Of a stretch of DNA of 64,000 nucleotides, positions 43,953 through 51,558 are shown one piece after another (the stretch's first letter is position 1; each line of letters opens with the position of its first letter). The translations under genes and the position numbers were made by a program. The notes beneath the pieces are model-generated. The model saw only the letters and a program-made list of their open reading frames with translations. It was not told the origin of the DNA and ran no database searches. Source of the stretch: Verrucomicrobiota bacterium (GTDB lineage: Bacteria; Verrucomicrobiota; Verrucomicrobiia; Palsa-1439); assembly GCA_003152315.1 (NCBI GenBank), contig PLZV01000025.1, positions 1 through 64,000 of the forward strand, in the 5' to 3' direction.

Positions 43953-43985
43953 TGCGATTGACGCCGACGGCGGAAGTTTCATAGG
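43953..43985 (+). repeat. Dispersed TTGACGC/GGAAGTTTC element, copy 2
   Basis: TGCGATTGACGCCGACGGC then GGAAGTTTCATAGG. Nearly the same as copy 3 at 45703. It precedes the 44233 gene but at a distance of ~250 nt. Confidence 0.55.
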
Positions 43986-44181
43986 TCAAACCTGTGAAAC
44001 GCCCTATGTTGGACAAACACAGCCCGGCGTGGACAAAATGCGGTTTTTGGGGGTGTCTCTACGGGGCAACTGTCCGCCTAAAATGCCCCAAATGCCCTAT
44101 GCTGGACACCACGGGTTGCCCCAGCGGCTGCCCCAGATGCCGCGCAAGTTTTGGTAACTTACGCCGCGCCTTGCTGCTCCC

Positions 44182-44210
44182 TTGACAATGAAAGTCACTC
44201 GCGCTATTGG
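44182..44210 (+). promoter_or_regulatory. Sigma-70-type promoter of the 44233 gene
   Basis: A perfect -35 TTGACA, 17-nt spacer, and -10 TATTGG; the gene start is 23 nt further on, with AAAGGAG 7 nt before its ATG. Confidence 0.6.
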
Positions 44211-44232
44211 TGTGAACGAAAGGAGTATTGTG

Positions 44233-44472
44233 ATGCAAATTTTACAAAAACGAGAAGGGATGGCTTCGCCCGAAGGCATCGACGGAATCATTTTTGATTT
44301 TGAAAAGGGACACGTTGTGGTTCTTCGCGACCTTATTAAGGGACAGCCACAAGCAACCGTCGAGCAAGCGGCTTCGCAACTTTTGACGCGTGCTTTGGAA
44401 AGAGGGGAACCGACAAAGTTATTGACGCTGAATGAGGAGCAATTCAAGCAGATTATGAGGTTGGGGCGCTGA
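44233..44472 (+). CDS. Small hypothetical protein
   Basis: 79 aa starting MQILQKREGMASPEGIDGII, with AAAGGAG 7 nt upstream and a good promoter. The sequence is mixed alpha/beta with a helical C-terminal half (EQAASQLLTRALERGEPTK; NEEQFKQIMRLG). It is not recognised. Base composition is more AT-rich than the surrounding genes, and it begins an islet of small unfamiliar ORFs that looks acquired. Confidence 0.65.
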   Translation: MQILQKREGMASPEGIDGIIFDFEKGHVVVLRDLIKGQPQATVEQAASQLLTRALERGEPTKLLTLNEEQFKQIMRLGR

Positions 44473-44479
44473 TTGTCGC

Positions 44480-44665
44480 ATGGCTGAATGGTGCTGCCCC
44501 AACGCCCGCGTCCCCGCGCTCCGTCACTGGTGGGTCGATGTCCCGAACCCGATGCTGTTGCCCGACGCGCCCAAAGAGGAACCAGAAGCGACCACAGAAT
44601 CACCGCCGCCTGTTGTGCCGGATGCGTTTTGGTATCGCTCGTCACCACAGCCCGTAACTACTTAA
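44480..44665 (+). CDS. Doubtful small ORF
   Basis: 61 codons beginning 7 nt after the previous stop (MAEWCCPNARVPALRHWWVD). Pro-rich C-terminal half, no RBS worth the name and no known motif. It could be a co-transcribed small gene or chance; its end overlaps the convergent gene by 8 nt. Confidence 0.3.
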   Translation: MAEWCCPNARVPALRHWWVDVPNPMLLPDAPKEEPEATTESPPPVVPDAFWYRSSPQPVTT

Positions 44666-45266
44666 CCTCTTTACCGTGAAATGTGATCGGGTGTGCGACC
44701 GCTGGCTTGTCGTGAATCTGCATTGCATTGATGGCTTCTTCGATGACTGCTTCCGCCTGTTCAATTTCTTTCCAGTTAGCGGCAAGTTCCTCGCCTTCTT
44801 CTCTTGTGCGTTGCCCATCGTGCATAATCATTCCGCGATACGAAGCCGCATGGATGGCTACATTGAAAGCCGTCTGCACTTCGGGCGAGAGATAGAACTT
44901 GTTTTGGATAAACCAAACTTCGCACTTGTGGGCTTCTGCCATAATTTCTCTGCCGCTGTTCGCCTTGTGCAACAAATCTTGCCACAGTTGAAATGCCATT
45001 TGGTGAGCCGCTAGTCTTTCCCGCAATGTCTCTTTCCGCGCGGCGTGTCCGTCTTTCGCAGTTTCTTCCGCGTCGGTGATCTTTGGCGTGTCGTGGAGTT
45101 TGGCGCGGTTTCTGAATCTCTCCGAAAAGTAAACGAAAGCGAGGGCGGAAACAGTAGACGCAACAATGCAAAGAATGGATTGCCACCACCGGAAAGAATA
45201 TCCTTCGCGCGCCGCTTGGGTGATGATGTCTTGAATCTGTTGTGGTGTTAGCCCGTCGGCAAGCAT
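44658..45266 (-). CDS. Hypothetical protein with one N-terminal membrane segment
   Basis: 202 aa. A membrane anchor WWQSILCIVASTVSALAFVYF at ~27-47 is followed by a long, charged, probably coiled-coil helical domain (AEETAKDGHAARKETLRERLAAHQMAF; EEGEELAANWKEIEQAEAVIEEAI). It is not recognised. It starts 2 nt after the stop of the small membrane protein upstream on the same strand, so they form a pair. Codon use and AT content differ from the neighbouring verrucomicrobial genes. Confidence 0.65.
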   Translation of the reverse strand: MLADGLTPQQIQDIITQAAREGYSFRWWQSILCIVASTVSALAFVYFSERFRNRAKLHDTPKITDAEETAKDGHAARKETLRERLAAHQMAFQLWQDLLHKANSGREIMAEAHKCEVWFIQNKFYLSPEVQTAFNVAIHAASYRGMIMHDGQRTREEGEELAANWKEIEQAEAVIEEAINAMQIHDKPAVAHPITFHGKEVK

Positions 45267-45268
45267 GA

Positions 45269-45496
45269 CTATTGCCTTTCAAACGGCAGCCATATCCGTT
45301 TGTGTTCCGGGAAATTCACTCGGTTGACTCCGTTGGTTTGCAGTACATACACCACGCCAGTTTTTGAGTCGAACACCGTATCTAGTGTCCCTTCAATTCG
45401 CAGTTGGTAACGACCTGCGGGATTGGAATTGCGACCCGCTAAGAACGCGGCAATCGCTACAGCCACGAGAAGGATTGCACACCAGAATTGCTTCAT
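45269..45496 (-). CDS. Small membrane-anchored or exported protein
   Basis: 75 aa starting MKQFWCAILLVAVAIAAFLAGR, a signal anchor, then a short beta-rich tail (RYQLRIEGTLDTVFDSKTGVVYVLQT). The ORF-track start lies 12 codons earlier. It is the first gene of the pair with 44658-45266. No family recognised. Confidence 0.55.
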   Translation of the reverse strand: MKQFWCAILLVAVAIAAFLAGRNSNPAGRYQLRIEGTLDTVFDSKTGVVYVLQTNGVNRVNFPEHKRIWLPFERQ

Positions 45497-45702
45497 GCGG
45501 CGGATGGTACAGCGGCAGGAACGCCGAATCAAGCTGCGCTATTGCTGGCCCGACTGCTGCGTTGTCAGTCTAAGGAGTCGACGCTTTACAATTCACAAAT
45601 CATACTTGTGTTGGTGGAAAGGCGTATGACTTGTACCAATCGGCTTTCGAGCTAGGTTTCGCGAGTGATAGCGGGTTCTCGGCGGGGACCAATGATTTCG
45701 CC

Positions 45703-45736
45703 TCGCGGTTGACGCGAACGGTGGAAGTTTCATAGA
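45703..45736 (+). repeat. Dispersed TTGACGC/GGAAGTTTC element, copy 3 (promoter-like)
   Basis: CGCGGTTGACGCGAACGG then TGGAAGTTTCATAGA. TTGACG and CATAGA are 16 nt apart and resemble -35/-10 boxes; the CNNM-like gene starts 15 nt further on. This may be its promoter, giving an almost leaderless mRNA. Confidence 0.5.
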
Positions 45737-45751
45737 CTTGCGCCGGCCCTC

Positions 45752-47011
45752 ATGTTCACGATTACGCTGCTTCTCGAACTGCTCGCACTGGGAGGACTCC
45801 TGGTTCTGTCGGCATTTTTTTCGGGGACCGAGATCGCCCTGTTCTCGCTCAGCAAACTGCAACTCCGCCGCTTGCGCCAGGAACATCCGGCCCAGGGCCA
45901 GATTATCAGCGAGCTTCTCGACCAGCCGCATCGATTGCTCTCGACCATTCTCTTCGGCAACACCGTCGCCAACGTCGGCGCCGCCATCCTCGGTTACTCG
46001 ATCTTGCAGACGCTCGTCCCGCGACATGCGGAGGCGGTCGCCGTGCCGGTGATGACCGTGGTGATTCTTCTTTGCGGCGAGGTCACACCGAAGACCCTGG
46101 TCATTCGCAGCGCCGAGTTCTTCGCCGTCCATCTCGCGCGGCCCATCCGTTGGACGGTCGTCTCAACCTCCCAACTCCGCCGCACGACCGAGGGGGTGTC
46201 CGCGTGGATCGTCCAGCGTATCGAGCGGTTGCCTTACTTTTCAGCGCAGAAGGTGCGCTCTGCTGCGCCGACGGAAGACGAGTACCGCACATTGCTCAGC
46301 GCCAGCGAGCGCGCCGGGGTTGTTCGCAAGGAAGAACGCTATATGGTCAACAAAATCCTCGCGCTGGAAAAAATGCAGGTGAAGGAAATCATGACTCCGC
46401 GTGTGGACATGCAGTGTGTTGAGGATATGCTCCAACCTGACGAGATGGCCGTGGCCTTGCGCCGCATCAAACACCGCCGTGTGCCCATCATCCATGAAAC
46501 GCCCGACACCGTCGAGGGGATCCTCAAGGTCAAAGACTTCCTGGTCAATCCGCGGCGCGAGCTCGACGAAGTCGTGGAGTTGCCGAATTTTGTCCCCGAA
46601 ACGATGTCCGTTGCGAAGCTGTTGAAGAACTTTCGCAAACAGGAGCATCCCGTGGCCATTGTGGTCGACGAGTACGGTGGCACGCAAGGGATGGTCACAC
46701 TGGAAGATGTTCTCGAGGAGATCGTCGGCGAGATTGAAGACGAATTCGACAAGAGCGAGATCATGGTGCAGAAGCTCGACGAGCGCCGCTACCTCATCAA
46801 CGGCAAGGCGCGGCTGGAACTCGTCAACGAGCAGTGCGGACTGGTGCTGCAAGCGCCTGACGTCGAGACCATCGCTGGCTGGGTGATCGCGCAACTCGGG
46901 GCATTGCCAAAGGAGGGCGAACAAGTGTCTGTCGAGAACGTTCGCGCCACCGCCCGCAAAGTCCTGAAGAATCGCGTCGGCGAAGTCTTGTTGGAGGTCG
47001 AGGGACGCTGA
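45752..47011 (+). CDS. CNNM/CorC-type protein (DUF21, CBS pair, CorC_HlyC domain)
   Basis: 419 aa. The N-terminal DUF21 transmembrane domain spans ~1-190 (FSGTEIALFSLSKLQLRRL; ILFGNTVANVGAAIL; GEVTPKTL). Two CBS domains follow (VKEIMTPRVDMQCVEDM; QEHPVAIVVDEYGGTQGMVTLEDVLEEIVGEI). The C-terminal CorC_HlyC domain (YLINGKARLELVNEQCGL) completes the standard architecture of Mg2+/Co2+ efflux proteins once called hemolysins. The next gene is a paralogue starting 1 nt after its stop, so the two are co-translated and may form a heteromer. Confidence 0.92.
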   Translation: MFTITLLLELLALGGLLVLSAFFSGTEIALFSLSKLQLRRLRQEHPAQGQIISELLDQPHRLLSTILFGNTVANVGAAILGYSILQTLVPRHAEAVAVPVMTVVILLCGEVTPKTLVIRSAEFFAVHLARPIRWTVVSTSQLRRTTEGVSAWIVQRIERLPYFSAQKVRSAAPTEDEYRTLLSASERAGVVRKEERYMVNKILALEKMQVKEIMTPRVDMQCVEDMLQPDEMAVALRRIKHRRVPIIHETPDTVEGILKVKDFLVNPRRELDEVVELPNFVPETMSVAKLLKNFRKQEHPVAIVVDEYGGTQGMVTLEDVLEEIVGEIEDEFDKSEIMVQKLDERRYLINGKARLELVNEQCGLVLQAPDVETIAGWVIAQLGALPKEGEQVSVENVRATARKVLKNRVGEVLLEVEGR

Positions 47012-47012
47012 C

Positions 47013-47996
47013 ATGGGCGCTTTCAACTATCTCGTGATCATGGTCGTGGGCATCTTGGGCTCGGCGTTCTTTGCGGGCGCGGAAACGGGGCTGATTTCCC
47101 TAAACCGTGTCCGCCTGCGCCACGAGGTCGAGCGCAAGAGCCGCCGCGCGATCATCCTGAACGGGTTCGTCGAAAACACCGAACGCTTGCTGGGCACGAC
47201 ACTGTTCGGTACCAACCTCGCCAACGTGATGGTCGGTGTCTACGCCTCGGTGCTCGCGACGCGCCTTTTTAACATCGATAACTTCTGGCTCGACTTCGCC
47301 GCGACGATCGTCGCCTCGGCATTCCTGCTGGTGATCGGTGAAATTGTCCCCAAAACGCTCTTTCGCCATTATTCGCACCGTCTCTGCATGACCATTGCCG
47401 ACGCGCTGAACGCGACGGCGTGGCTGTTTGCCCCGCTCGTGGCCCTGCTCGGGTTTGTGATGCGCGCGGTCGTTCGTCTTAGCGGCGGCGCCGAGGCGCC
47501 GAAAAGTTTCTTTGTCACTCGCGAGGAATTGAAACACCTCGCCAAGGAGGGGGAAGCGGGCGGCGCACTCAGCGCGGAGGAACGCAAGATGATTGACGGC
47601 GTTTTCGATTTCCCCTACAAGACGGTCTACGACATTATGTTGCCGCTCGCGCGGGCCGTTACGGTCGTGCGCGATACGCCGGTGAAGAATCTGCTCGAGG
47701 TTTCGGAGCGCACCGGCTTCGCCCGCTTTCCCGTCGGCGAGGGTGACCGAATTGTCGGCATCGTCAACGTCTACGAGATCCTCTTTGACAATGCCGCTAG
47801 CGACGGCAAAACCGCTGGACAACTCATGCAAAAGCCGCAGTTCGTGCTCTCCACAGAGCGCGTCAACCGCGTCCTCCCCGTCCTGCGCGCCGGCCGTCGT
47901 CCCATCAGCATCGTTATTAACCCCGAAGGCAAGCACGTAGGCATCCTCACCATCGAGGACATCGTCGAAGAAATCGTCGGCGAGGTGGAGGGGTGA
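47013..47996 (+). CDS. CNNM-type protein lacking the CorC_HlyC domain
   Basis: 327 aa. DUF21 (FFAGAETGLISLNRVRLRHE; TTLFGTNLANVMVGVYAS; GEIVPKTLF) and two CBS domains (YDIMLPLARAVTVVRDTPV; RRPISIVINPEGKHVGILTIEDIVEEIVGEVEG) are complete, but the protein ends right after the second CBS domain. Compared with its upstream paralogue it lacks the ~90-residue C-terminal domain. The shared operon suggests a paired transporter with one regulatory tail. Confidence 0.9.
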   Translation: MGAFNYLVIMVVGILGSAFFAGAETGLISLNRVRLRHEVERKSRRAIILNGFVENTERLLGTTLFGTNLANVMVGVYASVLATRLFNIDNFWLDFAATIVASAFLLVIGEIVPKTLFRHYSHRLCMTIADALNATAWLFAPLVALLGFVMRAVVRLSGGAEAPKSFFVTREELKHLAKEGEAGGALSAEERKMIDGVFDFPYKTVYDIMLPLARAVTVVRDTPVKNLLEVSERTGFARFPVGEGDRIVGIVNVYEILFDNAASDGKTAGQLMQKPQFVLSTERVNRVLPVLRAGRRPISIVINPEGKHVGILTIEDIVEEIVGEVEG

Positions 47997-48021
47997 GGAC
48001 GCCGCGAAAGAGGTGGAGTAT

Positions 48022-48831
48022 ATGAAACTTGGCAAACGGTTCATGGTAAAGCCACACACGCGGTTGCGGCTGGGCGAGTTCGACCCGGATGACACCGCGG
48101 GCTTCGAGAAGGGCGGCGAAGCCCATGCCCGCCTGGAGAAGAACATCTCCCGTATGGAGGACTTACAGTATCGGCTGTACGCCGAAAGCCGGCATGCCCT
48201 ATTGATCATCTTGCAGGGGATGGATGCCAGTGGCAAGGACGGGACCGTGCGGCATGTGATGTCCGGGCTGAATCCGCAAGGCTGCCGCGTGACCTCTTTC
48301 AAGGTGCCCTCCGCCGAGGAGGCCAGCCACGATTTTCTCTGGCGCATCCACCAGGCGGTGCCCGCGCACGGCCAAATCGGCATCTTCAACCGCTCGCATT
48401 ATGAGGACGTACTGGTGGTTCGCGTGCACCAGCTTGTGCCGAAATCCGTCTGGTCGGCGCGTTACGACCAGATCAACGCGTTCGAGAAACTGCTGGACGA
48501 AAACGGCGTAACGATCCTGAAATTCTTCCTACACATCAGCAAGGAGGAGCAGAAAGAGCGACTGGAAGAGCGTCTCCAGGATTCGGCCAGGAACTGGAAG
48601 ATCAGTCCCGCAGATCTCAAGGAGCGCGAACATTGGGACGATTACGTGAAGGCCTATGAGACGGTCTTGAGTCGATGTAGCACGTCCGCAGTCCCTTGGT
48701 ATGTCATCCCGTCGAACAAGAAATGGTTCCGCAACCTCGCGGTCTCCCAGATTATTGTCGAGACGCTCGAACAAATGAACCCGAAGATACCCAAGGCCAC
48801 CTTCGATATCTCAAAACTCAGGGTGAGATAG
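48022..48831 (+). CDS. Polyphosphate kinase 2 family phosphotransferase
   Basis: 269 aa from the ATG at 48022, which has GGAG 4 nt upstream; the ORF-track GTG lies 3 codons before. Walker A is [13 protein letters not shown], the lid/Walker B area is [16 protein letters not shown], and [13 protein letters not shown] and [13 protein letters not shown] follow. This is the single-domain PPK2 family that phosphorylates nucleotides from polyphosphate; the sequence resembles the class III/AMP-ADP branch, but the class cannot be fixed by eye. No ppk1 or ppx nearby. Confidence 0.92.
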   Translation: MKLGKRFMVKPHTRLRLGEFDPDDTAGFEKGGEAHARLEKNISRMEDLQYRLYAESRHALLIILQGMDASGKDGTVRHVMSGLNPQGCRVTSFKVPSAEEASHDFLWRIHQAVPAHGQIGIFNRSHYEDVLVVRVHQLVPKSVWSARYDQINAFEKLLDENGVTILKFFLHISKEEQKERLEERLQDSARNWKISPADLKEREHWDDYVKAYETVLSRCSTSAVPWYVIPSNKKWFRNLAVSQIIVETLEQMNPKIPKATFDISKLRVR

Positions 48832-48950
48832 TATTGGGGACGCATTCCGCCCTCGATGTGAGTCACCGGTCGTTTCGATTGCTACTCGGAATCGTGTTCG
48901 CGACCTTCATTCTGGATTCTGGGTTGCTGGTGCGGTATCATTCCGCGCTC

Positions 48951-49709
48951 ATGCTGGCGAAACGCATTATACCCTGTCTGGACGTGGACCGTGGACGTGT
49001 GGTGAAGGGCACAAAGTTCCTGAACCTGCGCGACGCGGGCGATCCGGTTGAGTGCGCGAAGGAATATGACCGTCAACGCGCGGACGAACTGGTGTTCCTC
49101 GATATCACGGCGAGTTCCGAGAACCGCGCGACGATGATCGACGTAGTGGAACGGACCGCCAGCGAGTGCTTCATGCCGTTGACGGTTGGCGGCGGAATTC
49201 GCAACGTGGATGACATTCGCGCGATGCTCAAGGCGGGCGCGGACAAAACGAGTTTGAACACGGCCGCTGTGCAAAATCCCGAGGTAGTGCGCGCCGGTGC
49301 GGAACGGTTTGGCTCGCAGTGCATCGTCATCGCCATCGACGCCAAGCGAGCCAGCACGGGACATTGGGAAGTGTACACGCATGGTGGTCGCAAGCCGACC
49401 GGCCTTGATGCGGTGAAGTGGGCACAACGCGTGGAGGTCCTCGGCGCCGGTGAAATCCTGTTGACCAGCATGGACGCCGATGGGACAAAGGCGGGGTACG
49501 ATGTGGCATTAACCCGCGCCATCAGCGAAGCGGTGCACATTCCCGTCATCGCCAGCGGCGGCGCGGGCAAGCTCGATCACATGGTGGAGGTGTTGACGGA
49601 AGGGAAGGCGGATGCGGTTTTGGCCGCTTCGGTTTTCCATTTTGGTGAGTACACCGTCAGTGATGTGAAACAGTTTTTGCAGGAGAAGGGCATTTGTGTG
49701 CGATTATGA
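48951..49709 (+). CDS. hisF: Imidazole glycerol phosphate synthase subunit HisF
   Basis: 252 aa, the expected length. The cyclase half of the HisFH complex in histidine biosynthesis. The beta/alpha barrel begins [20 protein letters not shown] with catalytic Asp11, continues with [14 protein letters not shown], has the second catalytic Asp in IDAKRA..., and ends with [12 protein letters not shown] and HFGEYTV. The ORF-track start at 48696 extends into the ppk2 gene. A TATCAT -10 candidate lies 12 nt before the ATG. No hisH or other his genes are in view. Confidence 0.96.
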   Translation: MLAKRIIPCLDVDRGRVVKGTKFLNLRDAGDPVECAKEYDRQRADELVFLDITASSENRATMIDVVERTASECFMPLTVGGGIRNVDDIRAMLKAGADKTSLNTAAVQNPEVVRAGAERFGSQCIVIAIDAKRASTGHWEVYTHGGRKPTGLDAVKWAQRVEVLGAGEILLTSMDADGTKAGYDVALTRAISEAVHIPVIASGGAGKLDHMVEVLTEGKADAVLAASVFHFGEYTVSDVKQFLQEKGICVRL

Positions 49710-49765
49710 AAGTCTACGGGAGGAAATGACACGCGCTCAACGAGCCGTCCGCGACAAGCAAGAGC

Positions 49766-51202
49766 ATGTTTACTCCGTCGAAAGCTGAGTTTCTGGAATG
49801 CGCGAAACGCGGGAACTTGATCCCCGTGTATCGCGAAATTATTGCCGACGCGGAAACGCCCGTGTCCGCTTATCAAAAGTTGCTCAAGACGGGGCCATCG
49901 TTTCTGTTGGAGTCCGTGGAGGGCGGGGAGCGTATCGGCCGCTACTCGTTTATCGGCACGAACCCGAGCACGGTCATCCGCGTTGCCCAACGCAGTGGTG
50001 ACGACGCCCTGCGCGCCGTGGAATTGGAAATGTCCAAGTACAAACCTGTCACCTTGCCGGGTTTGCCGCGGTTCACCGGCGGGGCGGTCGGATTTCTCGG
50101 CTACGAATACATCCACCAGATCGAGCCGAGTGTTCCGCGTCCGCAGCGTGACGACCTTGGCACGCCGACGCTCTGTTTCATGATTACGGACACGATCCTG
50201 ATCTTCGATCGTGTCAGCCAGACCATCAAGATCGTCGCCAACGCCCACGTGGAAGGCGATGCCACGCACGCCTACACACGCGCCTGCTCACAGATTGATC
50301 GTCTTCTGGCGCAACTCGCGCAGCCTCTGGCCTCGCCGCCGTTGGAATTTCAGAAAGATGCACCCGATGTTCCGGTCGAATCGAACATGACGACGGAGCG
50401 TTATGCCGGAATGGTGGCGCAGGCCCAGGAATACATCAAGGCGGGTGACATCATCCAGGTGGTGCTGGCTCAACGGTTCCAGACGGCCCTGACATCCTCG
50501 GCCCTCGATGTTTATCGGGCCCTGCGTTCCGTCAATCCGTCACCATACATGTTTCTCCTCGACTTCGGAGATTTCCAGCTTGTGGGCGCGTCGCCGGAAG
50601 TGCACGTGCGCTGCGAAGACGGCAAGGTTGAGATTCGTCCCATCGCAGGGACGCGCTGGCGCGGTAAAACGCCCGAGGAGGACGAGCGCTTGGCGAAGGA
50701 TTTGCTGGCGGATGAAAAGGAACGCGCCGAGCACCTGATGCTCGTGGACCTCGCGCGTAATGATATCGGACGCGTCTGCGATTTTGGCAGTGTGCGGGTG
50801 CCTGAATTCATGGTGATCGAGAAATACTCGCACGTCATGCACATCGTCAGCGGCGTGGAAGGGAAACTGCAAAAGGGCCGCTCCTCATACGATCTGATGC
50901 GCGCGACGTTCCCCGCGGGGACAGTTAGCGGCGCGCCGAAGATTCGTGCGATGCAAATCATCTGCGAGCAGGAGCAAACGCAACGTGGACCCTATGCGGG
51001 CGCGGTGGGTTACTTCAGCTTCAACGGCAACGTTGATAGCTGTATCACGTTGCGGACGGCGTTGCTGAAAGACGGGGTCGCCTATGTCCAGGCCGGCGGC
51101 GGCATCGTGGCGGATAGCGACCCCAAGTATGAGTTTCAGGAAACTGTCAACAAGTCCAAGGCGATGCTCAAGGCCATCGCGCTGGCCCAGACGTTTCGGT
51201 GA
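49766..51202 (+). CDS. trpE: Anthranilate synthase component I
   Basis: 478 aa. The N-terminal half has ESVEGGERIGRYSFIGTNP, the tryptophan-binding LLES-like element. The chorismate-binding half has AGDIIQVVLAQRF, VGASPEVHVRCEDG, RPIAGTRWRG, RAEHLMLVDLARNDIGRV, SHVMHIVSGVEG and FPAGTVSGAPKIRAM, all typical of TrpE. It catalyses the first step of tryptophan synthesis together with a TrpG subunit not encoded here. It sits alone downstream of hisF. Confidence 0.95.
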   Translation: MFTPSKAEFLECAKRGNLIPVYREIIADAETPVSAYQKLLKTGPSFLLESVEGGERIGRYSFIGTNPSTVIRVAQRSGDDALRAVELEMSKYKPVTLPGLPRFTGGAVGFLGYEYIHQIEPSVPRPQRDDLGTPTLCFMITDTILIFDRVSQTIKIVANAHVEGDATHAYTRACSQIDRLLAQLAQPLASPPLEFQKDAPDVPVESNMTTERYAGMVAQAQEYIKAGDIIQVVLAQRFQTALTSSALDVYRALRSVNPSPYMFLLDFGDFQLVGASPEVHVRCEDGKVEIRPIAGTRWRGKTPEEDERLAKDLLADEKERAEHLMLVDLARNDIGRVCDFGSVRVPEFMVIEKYSHVMHIVSGVEGKLQKGRSSYDLMRATFPAGTVSGAPKIRAMQIICEQEQTQRGPYAGAVGYFSFNGNVDSCITLRTALLKDGVAYVQAGGGIVADSDPKYEFQETVNKSKAMLKAIALAQTFR

Positions 51203-51261
51203 AGTACGCCGGCGGAAGCCGGCAACAACGAAAGCCGTAATTAACTGAAGGAGGTCTTGCC

Positions 51262-51534
51262 ATGAGTGAAGTAACGCAGAACATCGGTTGGGCCGTGGTC
51301 TTCTCGTTTGTTGGTGGGGTCGTAGGCATCGTACTGGTGCTGGCTTCTTCACTGGTGCTGCCGCGACTGATCGAGCGCATGACGCCGAACATCGACGAAG
51401 AAAAGGAAATTGCGCGCGGCAACCTGGCCGTGGCGCAGTACTTCGGACGGATTGCGGCGGCGAGCATCATCGGCATGAGCATTGTCGTGGGCGCAGCCGT
51501 CCTCGCTGGCGTCATCGCCGCATTGCACGGATAA
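51262..51534 (+). CDS. DUF350-like small membrane protein
   Basis: 90 aa with two or three membrane helices (WAVVFSFVGGVVGIVLVLASSLVL; FGRIAAASIIGMSIVVGAAVL) separated by the charged stretch ERMTPNIDEEKEIARGNLAVAQ, characteristic of DUF350. A strong AAGGAGGT lies 8 nt upstream. It directly precedes the Hint/Tim44-like protein on the same strand, 24 nt apart, and may be co-expressed with it. Confidence 0.82.
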   Translation: MSEVTQNIGWAVVFSFVGGVVGIVLVLASSLVLPRLIERMTPNIDEEKEIARGNLAVAQYFGRIAAASIIGMSIVVGAAVLAGVIAALHG

Positions 51535-51558
51535 CGGCGGGGCTGGACTCGTCCGGTC

